Source: Serendipita indica DSM 11827 (Eukaryota; Basidiomycota; Agaricomycetes; Sebacinales; Serendipitaceae). Taken from it: a DNA stretch of 64,000 nucleotides. Of the stretch, positions 35,386 through 50,154 are shown piece after piece. The notes under the pieces are model-generated. The model saw only the letters and a list, made by a program, of their open reading frames with translations. It had not been told where the DNA came from and ran no database searches. Position numbers and translations under genes: made by a program. Location of the stretch: positions 2,480,001 through 2,544,000 of the forward strand of contig CAJVGD010000002.1 of the NCBI GenBank assembly GCA_910890315.1, written 5' to 3'. The stretch's first letter is position 1, and each line of letters begins with the position of its first letter.

Positions 35386-36585
35386 ATGTTACTCTCGTTT
35401 GCATCTGGCTGGTGGCCATTTACGGTCACAATCGTATCGCTTGCAGGTCCCTTCCTGTTCAAGCAGCTTCGCGCAGCCAGACGCGAGGAAGCCGCCGACG
35501 ACGATGAGCCACGAAAGCGTTCAGGCCGACCGTTGATCTCGTTGCTCTTATTATTAAACTCTATCTATATATTGTATCATTTGCTGCTCGAACCACCCCC
35601 AAATCTCTTCACGTCGCTGCGTATTCCATTCACAACACCAGCCCCGACCATTCGCGCGCTTCTCTTGCAACGAACAGACCCACCAACAGACTTTTTGCCA
35701 CCTCAAATGGAACTATTACTCACTAAACTTGCCTCTTTTGAAGTCCGGACGATGTATTCGAGGTGCGTTCAGCCATGCATCATCACCAGCCGAGACTCAA
35801 CAGTTGCAGGTTTGGACATAATGTCATCATCGGATGCTCAGACTGTCAAAACTTTCTTCATTTTGGACTATATGCGCTCCCCTTGGCTCTGCTCGACTAC
35901 CTTCGCAATATTTTCATCTACGGTATCGTCACACTGAGGGGGACGGGCCGTGAGCGTCTCCGTCTTTTGGGAACAGGTGCCCTCGTCACAGCTGCCGCGT
36001 TTGAGGCATGGTGGATCGCAACTGTCGACATCAAGGTCCCAAGGGATGGACTCGGCGTCACTATGGTGTGTCCGCTCTCCGCCTTGAAAATCCCGGCTTA
36101 TCATGTGAATGTAGTGGCATGACCGACTCTTTCTAGTCCGTCAAGTGATTTTCCTAATCGTGCCTGCCCTCGCGCACAATCTCCCCGCTTCACCACAGAA
36201 GCCAATTTCACCGCTCTTCCTCCTATCAAGGACCGCGATGGAACTCGACCTGACGGAAGCCAAAGCCCGAACTCTTGACATGACACACACTGCAACCATG
36301 CGAGATCCCGAGCTGCGGCACAACGCGACCAATTGGTGGACCTGGCAGCAGCAAGAGGCCGAGTGGGGGCGACAAGACGAAAGATTAGAAGAAGAGGCGG
36401 AAAAGGTCGGGATGGGTATTCACTCTGGGGATGCGGAAGCGGGGACAGAGCCTGGAGTATTGCTCGCCAAAACACGCAAGGCGGTCAAGGATCTCTTAAA
36501 GATGGCATGGGGATGGGAGGATCCAGTAGAGTTTTCCGCTCCCGACACGTCGCAGGTACCATCATCCCCCGCGCGACCGACGTGA
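35386..36585 (+). CDS. Conserved fungal membrane protein with CxxC, unknown function
   Basis: The ATG stands 22 bp after the stop of the RBR-like gene. Exon 1 (35386-35760) codes a first helix (WWPFTVTIVSLAGPFLF), a basic-acidic loop, and a second helix (LISLLLLLNSIYILYHLL) with PPNLFTSLRIPF. After an intron (GTGCGT...TGCAG) comes RFGHNVIIGCSDCQNF, a CxxC pair, and helices LYALPLALLDYLRNIF and LGTGALVTAAAFEAWW. A third exon from about 36140 has another hydrophobic segment (VIFLIVPALAHNL) and a polar tail with WWTWQQQEAEWGRQDERL. The second intron uses donor GTCCGC as best fit; its border is less sure. The pattern recurs in fungi as I recall, but I know no function. Confidence 0.65.
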
Positions 36586-36643
36586 CAGCCGACGCTCCTG
36601 TCACAGCGGTTAGTGTTCTTATAGTCTGGAATTAAGATTATCA

Positions 36644-38173
36644 ATGACTCCTAATCGTCCACGTTTACTTTTACGTTTCACGGCTACCATCCAGCCAATC
36701 GTGGACGGGTCAGCGTCTACTGTCAAAGACCGACTCTTGGCCCCGCCCACGTCTGCGGAATTTGTCCGTGTCTGGAAAACGACGACATATAATCTGGTCG
36801 TCACTGGACCCAGCACAAGCAAGCGCCTTCTCCCACTAACCGCCGTTCTTGAAGCCTGCCTGCTAGCCACCATGTTGTTTAAGCGCAGGCAACAAACATT
36901 CCCACCCATCAATCCTGCACTCTTTCTCAACCAAACTCTGAGATCTCTGCACGACGCAAAGCTGCTCGAGGAGAAACGTGATGAAAACCCCGCAGCGGTG
37001 CAGCAGGCGTTTCGCATCTATGCGCAATTGATCCAGTACGTATAATCCAGTAGCTACTACAAGTCGCTTACTCTCATTCTCTATCGATAGTACCTTCCAG
37101 ACCGTCTTCACCAATTCAGGACCACACGCACGGGGAAGGGTCAAGCCCGTAGACGACCCCCATATTCTCCGACAGCTCATACAAGTCGCGGAAGACGTCA
37201 AGAGCAACTATGATCGTCTACACGAGGATAGTATGAGCGCTGCCATCAGCGTCCGCTCTACATACTATCCCTCGCCGGCATATCCTGCACACATCAAGGG
37301 AATGACAAACTGGTTAGAAGAACTCGCTTTTGCTGCAGAGATACAATTGGAGCTTGAAGGCAAGGGCAAGGGTCCTGCCGCTGAACCCGCTCCTCAAATT
37401 GTCGAAGTCGGTGCGGACGAATGCCAAGTCTGTGGAGAGTCGTTTGGGACTGAAAACGTTATCCGTCCAACGAGGCTGCCCACTACAAAATGCGAGCACG
37501 TCACAGTCGACATTTGCAAGAGCTGCCTCGCTTCAACCATTGCAGCTCATATGGAAGACCGCGGCGTTGCCATCCCAGTATTGTGTCCGTATAGTGGCTG
37601 CCCATGCACGTTGACCAAGGATGACATCAAAGAGGCGGCTACCAGTGATGTGTATGCTCGATGGGATATGCTCTCCCTTAGAGAAATGATGCGCTCGGAC
37701 CAGGGTCTCTTTGTGTGGTGCCAGAATCCTGCGTGTTTTAGCGGCCAACTGCACCCAGAAGGCGCATCGCAGCCGATTGTGACCTGTGTGCGCTGCTCGG
37801 TTCAGACTTGCTTCAACCACTGTATCGTCTACCACGAGGGAAAGACATGCGCACAGTACGACAAATCACGTCCTCTCAAAGACGTGATCAACAGAGCTGC
37901 CAATAGGGCGACAATCTGGTGGAAGACGAGAAGCTGCCCGGGTTGCTTCCAGCCAATCTCAAAGAATGGTACGCCTCTAGGTGCCTTTCTGACAACCTTG
38001 CTTACCGTCTGCAGGTGGCTGCCGCCATATGCGATGCCGCTGTGGCTACAACTTGTGAGTTTGAAGCCACAGCATATTCCTCAACTTACGCATCTTCTAG
38101 TACCTGGTGGTATGCGCCCATTCATTGGCGTCGCTTTACACCATTTATCAAGGCTCGCGCTCCTGGGCTCTGA
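36644..38173 (+). CDS. RBR (RING-IBR-Rcat) ubiquitin ligase-like protein
   Basis: Exons 36644-37035, 37091-37968, 38015-38054 and 38101-38173. The N-terminal 190 residues form an unrecognised domain with TFPPINPALFLNQTLRSLHD. RING1 follows (CQVCGESFG ... CEH ... CKSCL, CPYSGCPC), then the IBR (CQNPACFSGQLHPE, VTCVRCSVQTCFNHC, EGKTCAQYDKSRPL). Rcat reads CPGCFQPISKNGGCRHMRC, with the likely catalytic Cys in GGCRHM, and RCGYNF. In this model the last zinc pair of Rcat (usually CWxC) is missing: the text is FTWWYAPIHWRR before the stop. It would transfer ubiquitin from E2 through a thioester on Cys if Rcat still folds. It lies downstream of a related, broken copy. Confidence 0.85.
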
Positions 38174-38404
38174 GCCGTGACTTTTGCCAGTACTATACGT
38201 TCTCTCGGACTCCATCTCTATTCGAATCTAGTGCTGTGTATGTTTTTCATTCCGGTTTGTATCATGGTCACTATACCGTCGCTCCTTGATTTGTTTGCCT
38301 ATCGTACACACTCACTCCGCCTGGTACCCTGCATTATGCCCACCTCTCTCCTTTAGATATGTAAAGTAGAATCTCAATGGACGATGACTTAGAAGCAAAT
38401 TCTA

Positions 38405-39488
38405 TCACCCAAAGTATATCTGCAAGACTACACGAGGGATATTGAGGCCAGCGAGGGATATGATAAAGAATCCGAGAGCCGGGAGGAGTGGAAGCAGTAC
38501 GATATTTGTCCTGCGAACAAATGGAAGGGCTGATGGTTGTCAGTTCGAAAATTTGCATGCAATACGACGCCATACCACTAAGCCCTAAATACACAATATA
38601 AAGATACTGAACTACGCTATCGAAAAGTAAGACTCCAGATAGGAACAAGAGGCTTCGCTCACCCAAAAAGGTAGAGGAGATTGCCCACGAGTAACGAGGG
38701 GAATTTCGGACCAGTTACAATAGGCAGAAGAAAGAGCTGTAGGATATAAAGCCATGAGATGATCGCAAAGAAACCATTGCAATGCAGGTCGATAGCGTAC
38801 GCCCATTCCACCTTCTCGTTTCCAGTCGACATAAAGGCATTCGCAAGCAGCCTGAACGAAAATTAAGTCATGATCGCACGTAACTTTATGCACGGACCAG
38901 ATCATAGTGGCAGAGAGAGAGCAGCCACTAGTAAAAAGTCTCGAAGGAGCATTTTGAAGCAGAGAAGGATTGTAGACCAGACGCCCGTCGCTCTGATTAT
39001 AGACCAAGATAATGCAGAGACTATAGTTGAGATGTCAAAATTGCCCAGCATAATATGAACTGCCTACGGGTAATGAGAGACGCCATGAGCACAAAAATGG
39101 CTGGATCATCTCGAGCCCATGTATTCTTAGTTTCTAGAGAAGGATTAAATGCTTGCTAGTACGATGTATAGATCATTACGCTTGTTGTAGAACACATTGC
39201 GATAGCTATTACGAGTCAGTCAAGAGCGATGATAAACTAACCTAGCACCGACACCTGACGTGGCATTACGAGCAGCGTTCCCAATTCCCAAATGGCATGC
39301 TCAAAGTCCTGAATGTATGTGAGCTCCTTGTCAGTAACGCTCGTCAGAACACACCATGTGCGATACACGAAAACGTCGCTTGAATAACGCATGCCTACTT
39401 GTCCGCAAAAGACTGGGTCCTGGTAATTCGGCCATGATTTAGGCAGGTGGTTGGATCCAACATCGAATACGCCCTTGACTCCTGCCAT
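38405..39488 (-). CDS. GMH1: UNC50/GMH1-family Golgi membrane protein
   Basis: A five-helix membrane protein of the UNC50/Gmh1 family, placed in the Golgi and linked to Arf GEF function and receptor traffic. Exon 1 starts at 39488; an intron with GTAGGC...TTCAG is likely inside the first coding block and joins to DFEHAIWELGTLLVMPRQ. The next parts read YRNVFYNK, TWARDDPAIFVLMA and EKVEWAYAIDLHCNGFF, then LPIVTGPKFPSLLVGN, QYLYIVYLGLS and TNIVLLPLLPALGFF. The end is NIPRVVLQIYFG with stop at 38405-38407. This follows the family closely. Its start codon is 34 bp from that of the divergent WW/RS gene. Confidence 0.9.
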
Positions 39489-39522
39489 ATTTTTGGCTGC
39501 GAGTCCATCAGAGTCTACTGCT
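39489..39522. promoter_or_regulatory. 34-bp spacer between divergent UNC50 and WW/RS genes
   Basis: Only 34 bases separate the two ATG codons (39488 on -, 39523 on +). Leaders or promoters must overlap the coding parts unless a start is further inside. Confidence 0.5.
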
Positions 39523-42439
39523 ATGGAGAACGCACTAGAAGTCGCAGATTGGGGAGATGATGATGATTTACCTCAAGCTACCGAAGAAAGCACTGCTGGT
39601 GGTGCAGACGCTGATGCTCTTTCCCTCGCTAGCGACGACAACGACCTCGAGGCACTCAAAAAGTATCATAATCAGACCTGGAATGACGGTCAACAAACAC
39701 AGGAGCCTCCAGCTTCGGGCTCGGCCTCCCAGATGCTCGTAGAGTCTCAACCAGAGCCAACGGAACGCGCACCCTCGCCAAAGGACCCGCCAGTAACGCA
39801 AAAGCCACAAAAGATCGAGGAATTACCTTTACACCCTACTTTACCCCCTAAACCGGTCGCAACCGTCTTTACATCGATGCCTGTGCTGACCGTTTCCGCG
39901 GAGGCCATGGCACCACCAAGGGCTCATGCAAGAGCTAATAATGAAGGAAGAGAGCCGGTAGAGTATTACCTGAAGGATGGGAGGAGCGAAAGTCGAGCAA
40001 AGGCGAGACTTATTACTGCGAAATACGGTCAGGGAAGACACAGTGGGAGCATCCTGCCAAAAGTATGCGCAGCTCCCGTCGTGACTCCCGCGAGAGAGAG
40101 AGCAAGCGAGGAGGTCGTGAAGACGCGCCCAGACGTTCGAGATCGAGGGAACGACGATCAACCAGGAGATCCACATCTCCACGGCCACAGGGCAATTACC
40201 GGGCTCGTTCGCCCCCAGGTGATCCATACAGGCCGATGAGGGATCGCTCCCCAAGGGGGGACTTTTCTCGAGCACCTAAGGATCAACCTCTAAGCAGCCG
40301 ACGACCATCATCCAGAGAGCGACCGCCTTCACCAAGATCTAGCAGGCGCCCGGGAGATTCTCGAGCACGCTCCCCTGGTGATCCTAGGGACAGAAACGAT
40401 CGCGAAGCGCATCGTGAGCGCCGTCCAGAGCCACAGTCATCCAGTACGTTGTTCATGAAACGCCCTGTCGCCTCTTTCCCTTTTCGATTATGGCCCCCGA
40501 GTCGGATTCGAATCCTTGGTTATGAGTGCACTCGCTCGACATTGCACGGATAACCAAATTAGACTGCTTTTCATTATCCTTCCTACCTCTCCTCCTTGCT
40601 CGATATGTTCCTCATGGCGAATCTTTCCTCTCCCTAGGGCATCGACCACCTTCACCTCGAGCACGGAGCTTGGAACGATACGACCGTGGCGGTCCGCGCA
40701 TGGGCAACGGACGAACGGGAATGGTCATTGACAGTTCCGATCCCCCTCCACCCCAAGGAACGAGGTTTGTCCCCCGTTCGTCTTGAAGGTCAAGCCTCCT
40801 AATGGACGTAAATTAGGCGTCCAAGATCTCCAGATCGTCAAGAGACCGGCGACGTGAAACGCAGACGTTTGGATCTCCCTCCGACGACTCCAGGATCGGA
40901 CAATTATAGACCAGATCCCCAAAGATCGACCAGAATGGACATAGATGATACTGGACGCCGCGATGATTCGAGTACGTTCACTTTCCTGTTCTCGTAGGAC
41001 CCGGCTAACGTACCCCTCACAGGGCGACTAACAAGCAACAGGAATGAACCCTCGCGCCGTGAGCGCTCTCCCCCGGTACAATCTTTGCGGCATCGGGACG
41101 ACCAGATTCGTGGTTTGTTGCAGCTGCTCTATCAATGGACCTACAATAATAACTTTGATCAGTGGAGATACGCCACGAGGTTACCCCAGCTCGTTCTCAA
41201 GCTCCGTCTTCTGTTATCGACCCTCCTCCGACGAATGCGCCCATTCGCTCAAGAGCGCCCCTGCCTCCGCAAGATCAAGTGATGCGTGACCAAATGCGTC
41301 ATGGTAGGCCACCGCAAGGGAGTGACGGCAATAATAACTCCAACCGAGCTGAGCGTGCGCCCATCGCACCTAAAGCAGATCGTAGTCGTGGCTCTGGTGT
41401 GCATAGACAAGAGACTGACGACCGACCACCCCCGCGGAGCGAACATCCCAATACTAGGTCGGATGTGTCATCTGGAGGCGGCAATCACCGTTCCAAGGAG
41501 AGAGGACCAGAGTCTAGTCACAACGATCGATTCTCCAATGGAGTATGCTCTCTTTCACCGTTTACAAAACCTTGTTAACGCAGAACAAGGGACCGCCAGC
41601 TGGAGAGTCCTCACGAGGCCGTGGGCGTCATTTTGCGACCTCTGGAAGCAACAATATACCCATTATGCATCCAAAGGGCAACTTTGGCATGGGCAGAGGA
41701 GAAACTGGGGGACAAGCGAATGTGCGTTCGTTTTAAGTGATTGCTTGCTCCGAATAACTTTTTCAGGTTACGAACAACAACGAAAAGGTTGCTCCACTAG
41801 TTTCAGAACCATCACAGGTATGCGACAACCAATCGAGGCAAACAACTACTTATGAAAAAAGCAGAACACATCGGACGACAAAGGGCGGACCAGGACGGTA
41901 GGATCGCGCCCTACTTTGCTCCCCATGTTCTAAACTTTCCTCAGTCACGATTCGGGCCTTCTGCTCCTAACCGTGACGAGGCTCCCCGTGATAAAGATCG
42001 TAGCTTGGGAGAGAATATGGTACAGATTGCGATAGACGTTACAACCTCAAAACCCACCCTACCAGACGCACTTGTTCAACGCGATCCTCCTCCACATCTC
42101 GACACTGGCGTCGCACCACTGGCGCGACAGACACTTCGAATTGAAGCAATTGGGCCTCCAGCAGATGGCGGGCCGTCTGAATTACCTTATGATACCCCGG
42201 CGATTCCTTCTATGGAGCCCCTGCGCATCTCGGACGAACCGGTGGATGATAGTCATGGTATGGTGGACAGTGCTTCTCCCCAGGAGAATGAAGGCGATTC
42301 TATGGGTGGACAGAGGAAAGGATCTTTGTTGGCTCGCTTGGGACCAGGGAGCGGCGGTGATAACGAAGTAGACGCGCATTCTGCAAGTCGAAAGAAGTCG
42401 GGTCGTGCAAAGAGGCCAGGTCGTGGAGGTCGTCGTTGA
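39523..42439 (+). CDS. WW-domain and Arg/Ser-rich protein, probably RNA-processing related
   Basis: The start MENALEVADWGDDDDLP is acidic. About residue 150 a WW-like domain is split by an intron: NNEGREP joins TYYCEIRSGKTQWEHP. The second Trp of the domain is present, the first is not seen (the place reads PPRAHARANNEGR). After it come Arg/Ser repeats (RDSRERESKRGG, RSRSRERRSTRRS), then RGG-type and acidic segments over several exons. The C-terminus reads KKSGRAKRPGRGGRR. RS and WW parts together suggest a splicing or mRNA-processing factor that binds Pro-rich partners; this is inference. Exon borders between 40450 and 41870 are only partly resolved. Confidence 0.65.
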
Positions 42440-42677
42440 CGTTTATTCGCTCGTGAATATATGCCTTCTTGTCTTTCCAGAGTCTAGAAGATTCTGAGCT
42501 GATCGCTAGTTCATTCTGACGGAGGCAGCTCCATCACTTGAACTCTACAAGATCTAACCACCGCCTTGACGAAAGCGTGTCAATTGCGGAAAGACTTGTC
42601 TGATCACATATAATACCTGAATTTCTGTCTGCTCGAACTATTTTGCTTGTCGACGACGCGCTCCTTCAACTCGTGCA

Positions 42678-44338
42678 ATGGAACACCCACCGCAGGGCGG
42701 GATTATGCCTAGTAAGTGGTCGCCATCACCCGTCATAGGATTTCTTAATACATGTGCTTATGTTTATCCCAATTATAGCATGGCAAGCCATCCAGACTGC
42801 GTCAAATTTCAGGCAGCCTGCTCAAAAACCACGACCGTCCAACCAACAGCCGCCGCCAATGCAGCCTATAAGAGCAAATCCACCCGCATACGCGATCCAA
42901 CCACTCAGCCATCGCGTTGTCATCCCAACGGAGACACAAGCCTTTCTTTCGTCGTATGCATCTCGAGTGCGCACCGGGTCGACCTTGCTGGTCCAACCAA
43001 TCTCCTCTGCACCGCCACCAGCCGCCCTAGGCGCTGTAGGCGGTAGTAGTAGTGCCTATACACCAGCAGCCACTGGGTCAAGATCGTCACGGACGCGAGG
43101 AGGCGCAGTCAATTATGCTGAAGCGGGCTCCGGGGACGAGTTTGAAGAACGCCCTGAAAAGGTCGCTCCTACTGGTCCTGTGGACTCGGACGACTCGGAT
43201 TTTCAGGCCAGTGGTGGCACGCGCACTACGATTCGAAAGATGGGCAGAGGCCCTGGATCAAGCGCCGTACAAAACGCAAAAATGGCAGCGACTATTACTC
43301 AGACCAAGGATCCAGCAGAAATTGAGAAGAGCCATCTAGGCTCAGTACCTCCCCTCCACGCGCTTCGACCTCAGCAAATTCATAATTGTAGGCTCGAGCA
43401 CCAGTACGTTTCATTATGTTTCTGTGTATTCGTCCTCATCTGGGTCTCCTAGCTCCCTAGAAAAGCTTCAGGCTCAGGCCTCATTGCCAGTCGTCCTTAT
43501 TCCGATTCGAATAGAATTGGACACGGATAGATACCGAATAAGAGATTGCTTCATGTGGAATCTCAACGGCATGTCGGCTCTATTCCGAAGAGAAGCATCT
43601 GACCCATCTGGTAGAATCCCTAATCACCCCTGCAAGCTTTGCACAGATCTTCTGCTATGATCTTGGACTTGAAGCTTACTACATGGAACAAGTGTCTAAT
43701 CAGATCAGTGCACAGCTAGAAGAACACGGTGCAACAGCTGCCCTCGATCTTCCTGTTAACACTGAACGTGAAGGTGAAATCTTGCATGAAGATGATGCAG
43801 GGCCCGGCGACTGTCGTGTTGTACTACAAATCGACGTCCAGATTGGCACCAAGCACATGCTCGATCATATCGAATGGGACCTGCGGTCGCCGCTAACACC
43901 AGAGGAATATACCAGCGTGTTCTGTGCAGACGTGGGGCTCTCTTCGGAGGCCGTTCCAATGATTGCCCATGCTATTCATGAAGAGCTGCTCAAGCACAAG
44001 AAGGATGTCATAGAATGGGGCGTGCTCGAGGGAGGAGGAGAGTGGAAGTCTCACGCTGCAGGCCTGGGCAATGCCTGGGGAAGAAAAGGCAAAGGTCCGA
44101 AGAGAATGAAGGGTATCTGGAGAGACTGGGCAGAAATTGTTTCCGGTGACTATTCGCCGAGAATCGAAGAACTTACAGCGGAAGAACTGGAGAAGAAGGA
44201 ACTGGAACGAGAAAGAGCAGCAAGGTACAATTTCGATCGACCATGCGTGCTAGGTGACTTACGACCATTTGCAGACGCTTGCGAAGAGAGACGAGCAAGT
44301 TTCAGGGGGTCAGTGGCTCGAGCAGGCGGCGTCGATAA
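42678..44338 (+). CDS. SFH1: SNF5-domain RSC subunit Sfh1-like
   Basis: A Snf5/INI1-family protein, the core scaffold of SWI/SNF-type remodellers; Sfh1 is the RSC form. Exon 1 starts MEHPPQGGIMP and joins TWQAIQTASNFRQP. The N-terminus is disordered with RTRGGAVNYAEAGSGDEF, typical of Sfh1. The two SNF5 repeats are seen: LPVVLIPIRIELDTD ... MWNLNESLITPASFAQIF and CRVVLQIDVQIGTKHML ... EYTSVFCADVGLS. The frame at 43569-43614 is kept only by a GC-AG intron (AACG|GCATGT ... GGTAG, 46 nt). The last exon gives RRLRRETSKFQG and stop TAA at 44336-44338. With the Rsc9-like gene at 17262-19262 two RSC subunits are in one window, 23 kb apart. It is convergent with mtEF-G (141 bp between stops). Confidence 0.9.
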
Positions 44339-44479
44339 ACAAATTTGGACAGTTACAATCCAGACTTGTCAGCGGTGTCAGTATATTAGGCAGATATACG
44401 TGTACGTTGTTCAGACGGCGCGCAGGTACGTTGTCAACAACAACGAAAAAATAGCAATACGGAAAAAGAAGAAACTCGT

Positions 44480-47156
<2,677 letters not shown>

Positions 47157-47254
47157 GGCTCCAGGTCTTCCGGCCCACTGACACCCAACACAAGGTTTTC
47201 TCAAAGACTATGCAAAGCCCACCGAAATACAGCACAGCAAGACTTTTTATTTAT

Positions 47255-50154
47255 CTAGAGGGGTTTGCATTCCCGCTCCAGCCACGCCTTGGCTCGAAGG
47301 TCGTCCTCGTTCTTTCCACTCAACAACGGCCCTACTTTTGCGAGTACCTCCGCATGATATGCATTGACCCATTTAAGCTCCTCAGGGGTAAGTAGCGACT
47401 TGTCGATCAGTTTGCGATGAATGGGGCACTGGGAGGGCATGTTAATGAAACAAAACCCAAATGAGATTCAACCAACGTACCATCGTCACTCGCTCGAATC
47501 CGAGATAATCGACATCCCCAAATCGGTTGGGGGTGTCTACCTTCTTGACGACAACGATACTTTCAATGCGAATGCCAAACTTGCCATCTGCGTAATATCC
47601 AGGCTCTGTTCCTCCGTTAGTCAGGTATAAATGCAATGGATAGGTATACATGCCGTTCGAAAGCGTCATGCCTGGCTTGAGAGGGGTGTCATTATACGTG
47701 ATTCTCTTTCCAATGCCCTGTGGGCCCTCATGAACGCAAAGGAAGTGGCCTGAATGCACTATAAGTACACTAATACGCATAGACCCCGAAACTTACCAAC
47801 ACCGTGCCCGGTTCCATGCCTAAACAGCGTGAGCACACCGAAATTCCGGTTATTTTGGTGCTTACCGATAGTCTAGAGATGTTTAGTCAGTATTCTTCGC
47901 CATGTGTAAGCACTCACCGAGCCCATCTTGCCATAGGGCGCGTCTTGCGAATGAGTCGCTGCAACATCCTTGAGCCCGGGTTCATAAACGGGATGAACCT
48001 TACATGATGAACCCCGAGGTACCTTCCGGTACGATAGTAGAGTCGATGCAAATGTGTCCCTGAAGAACTCGAGTGAAAGCTCGGATCTCCTCTGGCTTAG
48101 GTTCACCAAAGTGCTGACAGCTGTGAGTAGACAATCGAGCAGTTATACGCCCTAATTACCCAGGTCCGTGTAACGTCCGTGGTCCCGTCTTTGAACTGGG
48201 CGCCTGAATCACACAAGTAGATCTGATCTTGACGAATGGTCGCGCAGTCCTTTGGGTCAGGTTGGTAGTGGATGATCGCTGCGAACGATTTGGACGATAT
48301 TCTTACACAATGGTGGATATTTACCTCCGTTGGGACCCGTAGAAGAAATTGTCGGAAAGGAAAGGCCCATAAACAGATCCAGTCGCCTGACTACATCAGT
48401 AGGGGTCCACCTTGCAAAGAAGACTACCTACTTCCTGTACTCTTCGAGTTTATCTGCCCCTTCACTTTCCGATATCTTCGCTCCTGACTGAAGTTGCTGT
48501 TCCAGCCAAGAAAAGTATCGAGCCTACAGAATCAGCACAGACCGAGAGAGAGCGAAGTGGTATCATCTTACTAGTGCAGCGCCGTCTCGAATATGAGACT
48601 GGCGGAATCCTTCGACCTCAATTTCATTCTTGAGAGACTTTAGGTCCGTCGCGGGTTGCCGATCCACGATGACCTTGTCCTGGTACCCGATTAGAAACAA
48701 CCAGTAAAAATAACGCTATATCATACTTTCCCAACTGCATTGACAACGGCCAGGCTTGTCTTGCCACCGACAAGGATTTTCTGGAAGATATGCTTAGGGT
48801 CCGTCATAGCTGATAGTCACACTCACGTCTTCATCCTTGGCTGCCAATGGTGATACCTGAAGTGATTCAATTATTGACTCGTAAGGCTTGATCTCAATCT
48901 TGTCGGCTTCCAGTGCGGCCAGTGCATCTTTGTTCAACTTCTCCTTTGCGATGTACAGGGTCGCGCTCGACGGCGTAATAGTTGCATACGCAAAGAAGAC
49001 TTGATATCATTAGTGTGATCGGATAGAGATGTAGAGGAAAGTTACCAGGATTGAAAGGGATGTCGGAGCCACGAAGGTTGAAGAGCCATGCCACTTCATC
49101 CAATTGAGAGATTATGGTAGCGGTTGCCTTTTTCTTGTCGAGTTCTTTCCTGAAGAGGGTAAGCTCAAGTGTTACTATGCTACCGGATCGACTCACCGAA
49201 TATTGGCTAGTTTATCCTTGGTAGATTGTCCCGAATACTTTTCTTCAAGTAGAAATACTTCATTTGCTGGGCGTGGTGGTCTATCTTTGCCCCAAACTTC
49301 ATCCACAAGGTTGCCCGTCGGGACAAGTTCAGATTCTCGGTCCTTGAGATCCTTTTCGAGGGCTTTGGCATCACCTACCAGCACAAGGTCAGATGATCGA
49401 CGAGGAAAGGCCTGCTCGCACCGATTGAAATCAGTGTCGGGTCAAAACCAATGCGCGACTTTGGAGGAAGATGCTACAGACGGTGAGCCATGTGCAACAC
49501 CATAGGTTCAGGCGCTTACCTTTGTGAGGTATTCTTGCCATGTGGGTACGTCTGCTCGTTACGTGAGAGTTTGTCCCGAACTGGGAACAATACTTACCGG
49601 GAAGGCCCTGCTTCATCAACTTCCAATTGCTAGAGGGTACTCAGTAAGCCCGCTTGATTAAGAGTAAACCACTAACTCGTCCATCTGCTGCCGTGCTTGC
49701 AAAAAGTATCGCCCGTCCTACTGATGGGTGAGCGCGAGTTGACCTGAGATAATCAGTGCGTACAGTGAAGAGCATTGCTGAGTCCTGGAGGACGATCGCG
49801 GTCCCTAGTTATGATCAATTCAAGATTCAATGCTCTGCATCTTGCATAGCGCACCTGCAGAACCTGTAAAGCCTGAAATGAACGGCCTACGCTCGTCGCA
49901 AGCCGCAAGGTACTCTGAACCGTGCTGATCCTCGCTTGGAACAACACTTCAGGTGTTTAAATGCCCCATGCACGCGTATGACGAGATGAGCGTACTCACT
50001 ATGCGTCCACATTCGCCTCCTGTTTCATCAACGCTCGCAGAGCCGTCAATCGTGCGGTCGTGTTTGTAGAACCTGTAAGTTCGCCGCCACCCATAGTTGC
50101 AAGATTTCGCCTGACGAGGAGAGAGGTAGAGATGCGTCGAAGGGACCGTAGCAT
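47255..50154 (-). CDS. Xaa-Pro aminopeptidase (M24B, aminopeptidase P)
   Basis: A metallopeptidase that removes an N-terminal residue before proline, using two Mn ions. The start at 50154 gives a leader [19 protein letters not shown], then [20 protein letters not shown]. The N-terminal creatinase-like domain has [20 protein letters not shown] and [15 protein letters not shown]. The catalytic part shows [17 protein letters not shown] with both metal-binding Asp, HGTGHGVG-like text before GPQGIG, and [21 protein letters not shown] with a changed signature that normally reads [20 protein letters not shown] follows in order. The end is [10 protein letters not shown]. About a dozen short exons. 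Two in-frame Met codons (50154 and 50094) could give mitochondrial and cytosolic forms. The segment near 47650-47700 reads like intron sequence in one frame and needs transcript support. Confidence 0.9.
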
